NCBI GenBank assembly: GCA_003435055.1
Contig: QUMM01000043.1
Coordinates: forward strand, 1 to 17,368
Length of the DNA stretch: 17,368 bases
Direction of reading: 5' to 3'
From: Lachnospiraceae bacterium OF09-6
GTDB lineage: Bacteria; Bacillota; Clostridia; Lachnospirales; Lachnospiraceae
In this document: piece by piece, positions 14,913 to 17,368 of the stretch
Layout of the letters: each line of letters opens with the position of its first letter
How positions within the stretch are numbered: position 1 is the stretch's first letter
Translations under genes and position numbers: made by a program
The notes under the pieces: generated by a model
Told to the model about the DNA's origin: nothing
The model's database searches: none
The model's input: the letters and a program-made list of their open reading frames with translations, nothing else

Positions 14913-15893
14913 TTATACCCCCCCAGTTTTCGCAGCCTTCTTAAATCCTATAGCTTTTCTAATAGCCATGAGCCTTGGTGAAATAAAATAGCAACACCAC
15001 ATAATTTTTTTCTTAATACTTTTTTCCATTTTTAATGGCAAAAATATGTTTTTCCTAAGGTTAGAAACACACTCCTTATACGTTTCTTTATATTCTAAAA
15101 TCATATTAGATCGAACAAGGCCATCAATTATACTTCTATTGAAACAATACCTGTGATATTCCCATGCTTTCTCAATATCAATATTCTTTTTTATCCATGC
15201 TTCCTTTTGCAATTCCAAAGATTTGATTCCACACAAGTTACTCTTTAAATTGAATTTTCTCATCGCACTATCAGGATTAAAAGTTTGATGGTAAACTGCA
15301 CTTTCACCAACTGCCACACTGTTTACATGTTGTAGAAACTCAACATTAAAAAGCATTCCTTCACCATACCAAATTCTTTCATTAAATTTTATATAATTCT
15401 CTTCGAGCACACTCCTTCGATACATCTTATTCCAAACTGCTACAAAAAGATCTCCCAAATAAATCCACTCAATAGCTTTTTCCGCACTAATCACAGAAAA
15501 ATTATTATTTGATATATCATTGCAACCTGAATAATTATTCTTATTCATCACAACATCGCAGCTTGATTTCTCTAGTAAATCAACAAAATATGTCACATAG
15601 TTAGCATCAACCCAATCATCTCCATCGACAAAGGTGATATACTCACCTGAAGCGACAGCCATTCCTGCATTTCTAGCACTAGAAACGCCATGATTTTCCT
15701 GATGTATTACAACTATTCGATTGTCTTCCTCTTTCAGTCTATCAATGATATAACCACTTTTATCAGGAGAACCATCGTCAACAAGAATTACTTCTATATT
15801 TCCATAATCTTGTTTTAATAATGATCTAACACACTTATCAATATACTTTTCAACATTATATACTGGAACAATAATGCTAACCAACTTCTGCAT
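14913..15893 (-). CDS. Family 2 glycosyltransferase
   Basis: A 326-residue GT-A fold glycosyltransferase that should add a sugar from a nucleotide-sugar donor to a lipid-linked polysaccharide unit at the inner face of the membrane. The family motifs are clear: SIIVPVYN at residues 6-13, VDDGSPD at 38-44 for nucleotide binding, SSARNAG at 71-77, and the metal-binding FVDGDDW at 88-94. No membrane segment is seen. The donor and acceptor cannot be read from sequence. The ATG at 15893 shares one base with the stop of the flippase gene (TAATG), so the two are translationally coupled. A run of seven G lies just before its stop (14918-14924), giving the C-terminus KTGGV; one extra G would extend the protein about 24 residues to end exactly on the start of the next gene. 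Confidence 0.92.
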   Translation of the reverse strand: MQKLVSIIVPVYNVEKYIDKCVRSLLKQDYGNIEVILVDDGSPDKSGYIIDRLKEEDNRIVVIHQENHGVSSARNAGMAVASGEYITFVDGDDWVDANYVTYFVDLLEKSSCDVVMNKNNYSGCNDISNNNFSVISAEKAIEWIYLGDLFVAVWNKMYRRSVLEENYIKFNERIWYGEGMLFNVEFLQHVNSVAVGESAVYHQTFNPDSAMRKFNLKSNLCGIKSLELQKEAWIKKNIDIEKAWEYHRYCFNRSIIDGLVRSNMILEYKETYKECVSNLRKNIFLPLKMEKSIKKKIMWCCYFISPRLMAIRKAIGFKKAAKTGGV

Positions 15894-17310
15894 TAGCTCA
15901 CCCGCTTCCTTTGAATTTTATTTAGAAAAAACTGTAACATCGGAATCCAAGTTTTGGAAAACACCGTAAATCCAATCAAAAGAATCACAAGTTGAAGAAG
16001 GAATCCTTTCATTCCATCTACAAACATTAAAATTGCAGACACAAGCATTAATAACGAACCTAAAATGAATTCCTTATACATAATATCATACTTAATATAT
16101 TTTCTAGTGTGGAACACACGGAACATAAAAACAGCAATATAACTTATACATGTTGCTAATGCAGCACCATAGACTCCTATCACTGGAATCAAGATAAAAT
16201 TCAATAGTATATTAAACGCTGCGCCAAACGATCCAGAAAACAAATAGCCAAAACTATCCTTATGTACAGTATAACTTGTTGCCATGAATGTGCCCAATGT
16301 TAAATAAACACATCCAATAATCAAAAACGGAGTATACTTCCAAGCGTCATAATAACTATCAGCCACATAAACTCCCAAGAATGGTTTTGTTAATAGCAAA
16401 AGGCCAATTCCCATCATAAACGCAATTGCAGAAAGTGTTTTGAACATTTTATTGTTGTATTCAGTTTCATCACTCGTGCCCTCTTCACGAATCGCAGAAT
16501 AACTCCATGCTTGATTAAATATTCCTGTCAGTGTTGATACAAGGGTGGGTAGTTTATAAGAAACAGCATAGATTCCGTTAGCCGCTGCACCAATCATGTA
16601 GGTCACCATAACTCTATCTGAAGAATTCATGATCCACCACATAAATGTGTTCGGGATAAGAACAATCGAATACCGAATCATCTCTTTGAGTTTGCAACGA
16701 TCTATGTTGTGAAAAGAGAACGCTTTATATCCTTTTCCTGCAATAATGGCATAAATCGCAACTATAAAGTTTGCAATGATATATGCCAATAAATATCCAC
16801 CTGTTTCCATCTTAAAGACAAGTAAAAATGTTATATTTAAAATCGCTATCATCAATGTCTGAAGGATATTTCCAAGTGAATACTTAAGTAACAATTCCTT
16901 TCCGCGTAAATCGCATAGAAACAGTTGACTAGCAGATAAAGAAATGACATAAAAATAAACATACATCGCATAGTCAGATACTTCTGTGATGCATCTGCAT
17001 ATTGGAATAAAACCAGTCCAATTATCATCGCAATAAGTAGAACTATGCTTCCACACTGTGTGTTTTTTTCCTTATCTGCATCTTTGTCTAACCCGAACCG
17101 CATAACCGACTCAGCAATATTCAATGTAAGCATTGGCCCTGCAACTGTACTAATAGTAGTTATAAGATCCACCGTACCATACTGACTCGTTGTTAAAACA
17201 TTAGTATACAATGGAATCAAGAAAAAAGAAATCATCCTAGAGCCAATATTGCCAAGTGTAAAAATCAATGTGTTTTTTAATAAGTATCTATTTCTTGACT
17301 CACTACCCAT
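15893..17310 (-). pseudogene. Wzx-type polysaccharide flippase, split by a frameshift
   Basis: A polysaccharide transporter-family membrane protein that would flip lipid-linked repeat units to the outer face. Two overlapping frames together give about 472 residues, the usual length. Frame one (17310 down) begins MGSESRNRYLLKNTLIFTLGNIGSRM with the typical first membrane segment and ISFFLIPLYTN motif. It is followed into FQYADASQKY. Frame two continues SDYAMYVYFYV and SASQLFLCDLRGKE and runs through about ten more membrane segments to 15893. The change falls near 16977-16978, where one extra T on the minus strand would give KYSDYAMYVYFY. AAAGGA lies about eleven bases before the ATG. There is no homopolymer at the break, so slippage is a poor explanation; either mutation or a base-call error. 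Each half alone is unlikely to work. Confidence 0.82.
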
Positions 17311-17325
17311 TTTAAATATTTTCCT

Positions 17326-17368
17326 TTAAATACAACGTTGTTTTTTACGCTCTTGTTCAATTATTTGA
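17326..17368 (-). CDS. 3' end of an unidentified upstream gene of the polysaccharide operon
   Basis: One minus-strand frame is open from the window edge to a TAA at 17326-17328 and would end the protein with EQERKKQRCI. It stops 15 bases before the flippase start, a normal operon spacing. With only thirteen codons visible, coding cannot be proven and no function can be given. Confidence 0.35.
   Translation of the reverse strand, partial: QIIEQERKKQRCI

Overview
The window looks like chromosomal DNA from a gut-type Clostridia (Oscillospiraceae/Lachnospiraceae-like). It joins the remains of an integrative and conjugative element (ICE) to a surface-polysaccharide locus. The taxon is inferred from the style of the large serine recombinases, the ICE 'large polyvalent protein' and the capsule genes; no marker gene fixes the species. 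Almost every gene reads on the minus strand, so the order of transcription runs from high to low coordinates.

Right part (about 17.37 kb down to 11.64 kb), a polysaccharide operon: the tail of an unidentified gene, a Wzx-type flippase (one frameshift), a family 2 glycosyltransferase, an FrhB-like iron-sulfur protein, an acyltransferase-3 family membrane O-acyltransferase, and glmM (phosphoglucosamine mutase). The first genes are visibly AT-rich; glmM is not. The acyltransferase carries twelve perfect copies of a 5-bp repeat at its 5' end and a second frame break at a run of seven T. This is the strongest candidate for a phase-variable switch in the window.

Junction (about 11.64 kb): glmM is cut off in its last domain and fused, through a 5-bp shared sequence, to the middle of an ICE gene.

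Middle part (11.64 to 7.8 kb): a large N- and C-terminally truncated ICE protein fragment, broken by one frameshift and one in-frame stop. Its 3' end is fused to what looks like the C-terminal tail of a serine recombinase.

7.8 to 3.0 kb: three overlapping large serine recombinase genes, a 'triplet' integration module. The second and third have the catalytic motif. The first lacks the catalytic serine and the usual arginines, so it is probably a non-catalytic partner.

Left part (3.0 kb to 1): a small membrane protein of the CD1845-like ICE type, a small Cro/CI-type regulator on the plus strand, and a fourth serine recombinase that is a pseudogene (nonsense codon after the catalytic serine, 17-bp tandem duplication, probable frameshift near the start). 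An identical 18-bp palindrome half with an embedded extended -10 lies just upstream of both the dead recombinase and the membrane protein, suggesting one shared promoter/operator. At the extreme left is the start of another minus-strand gene, perhaps an IS256-family transposase.

Several genes are broken by single small indels. Real decay or phase variation is plausible, but sequencing or assembly error must be excluded for those cases.
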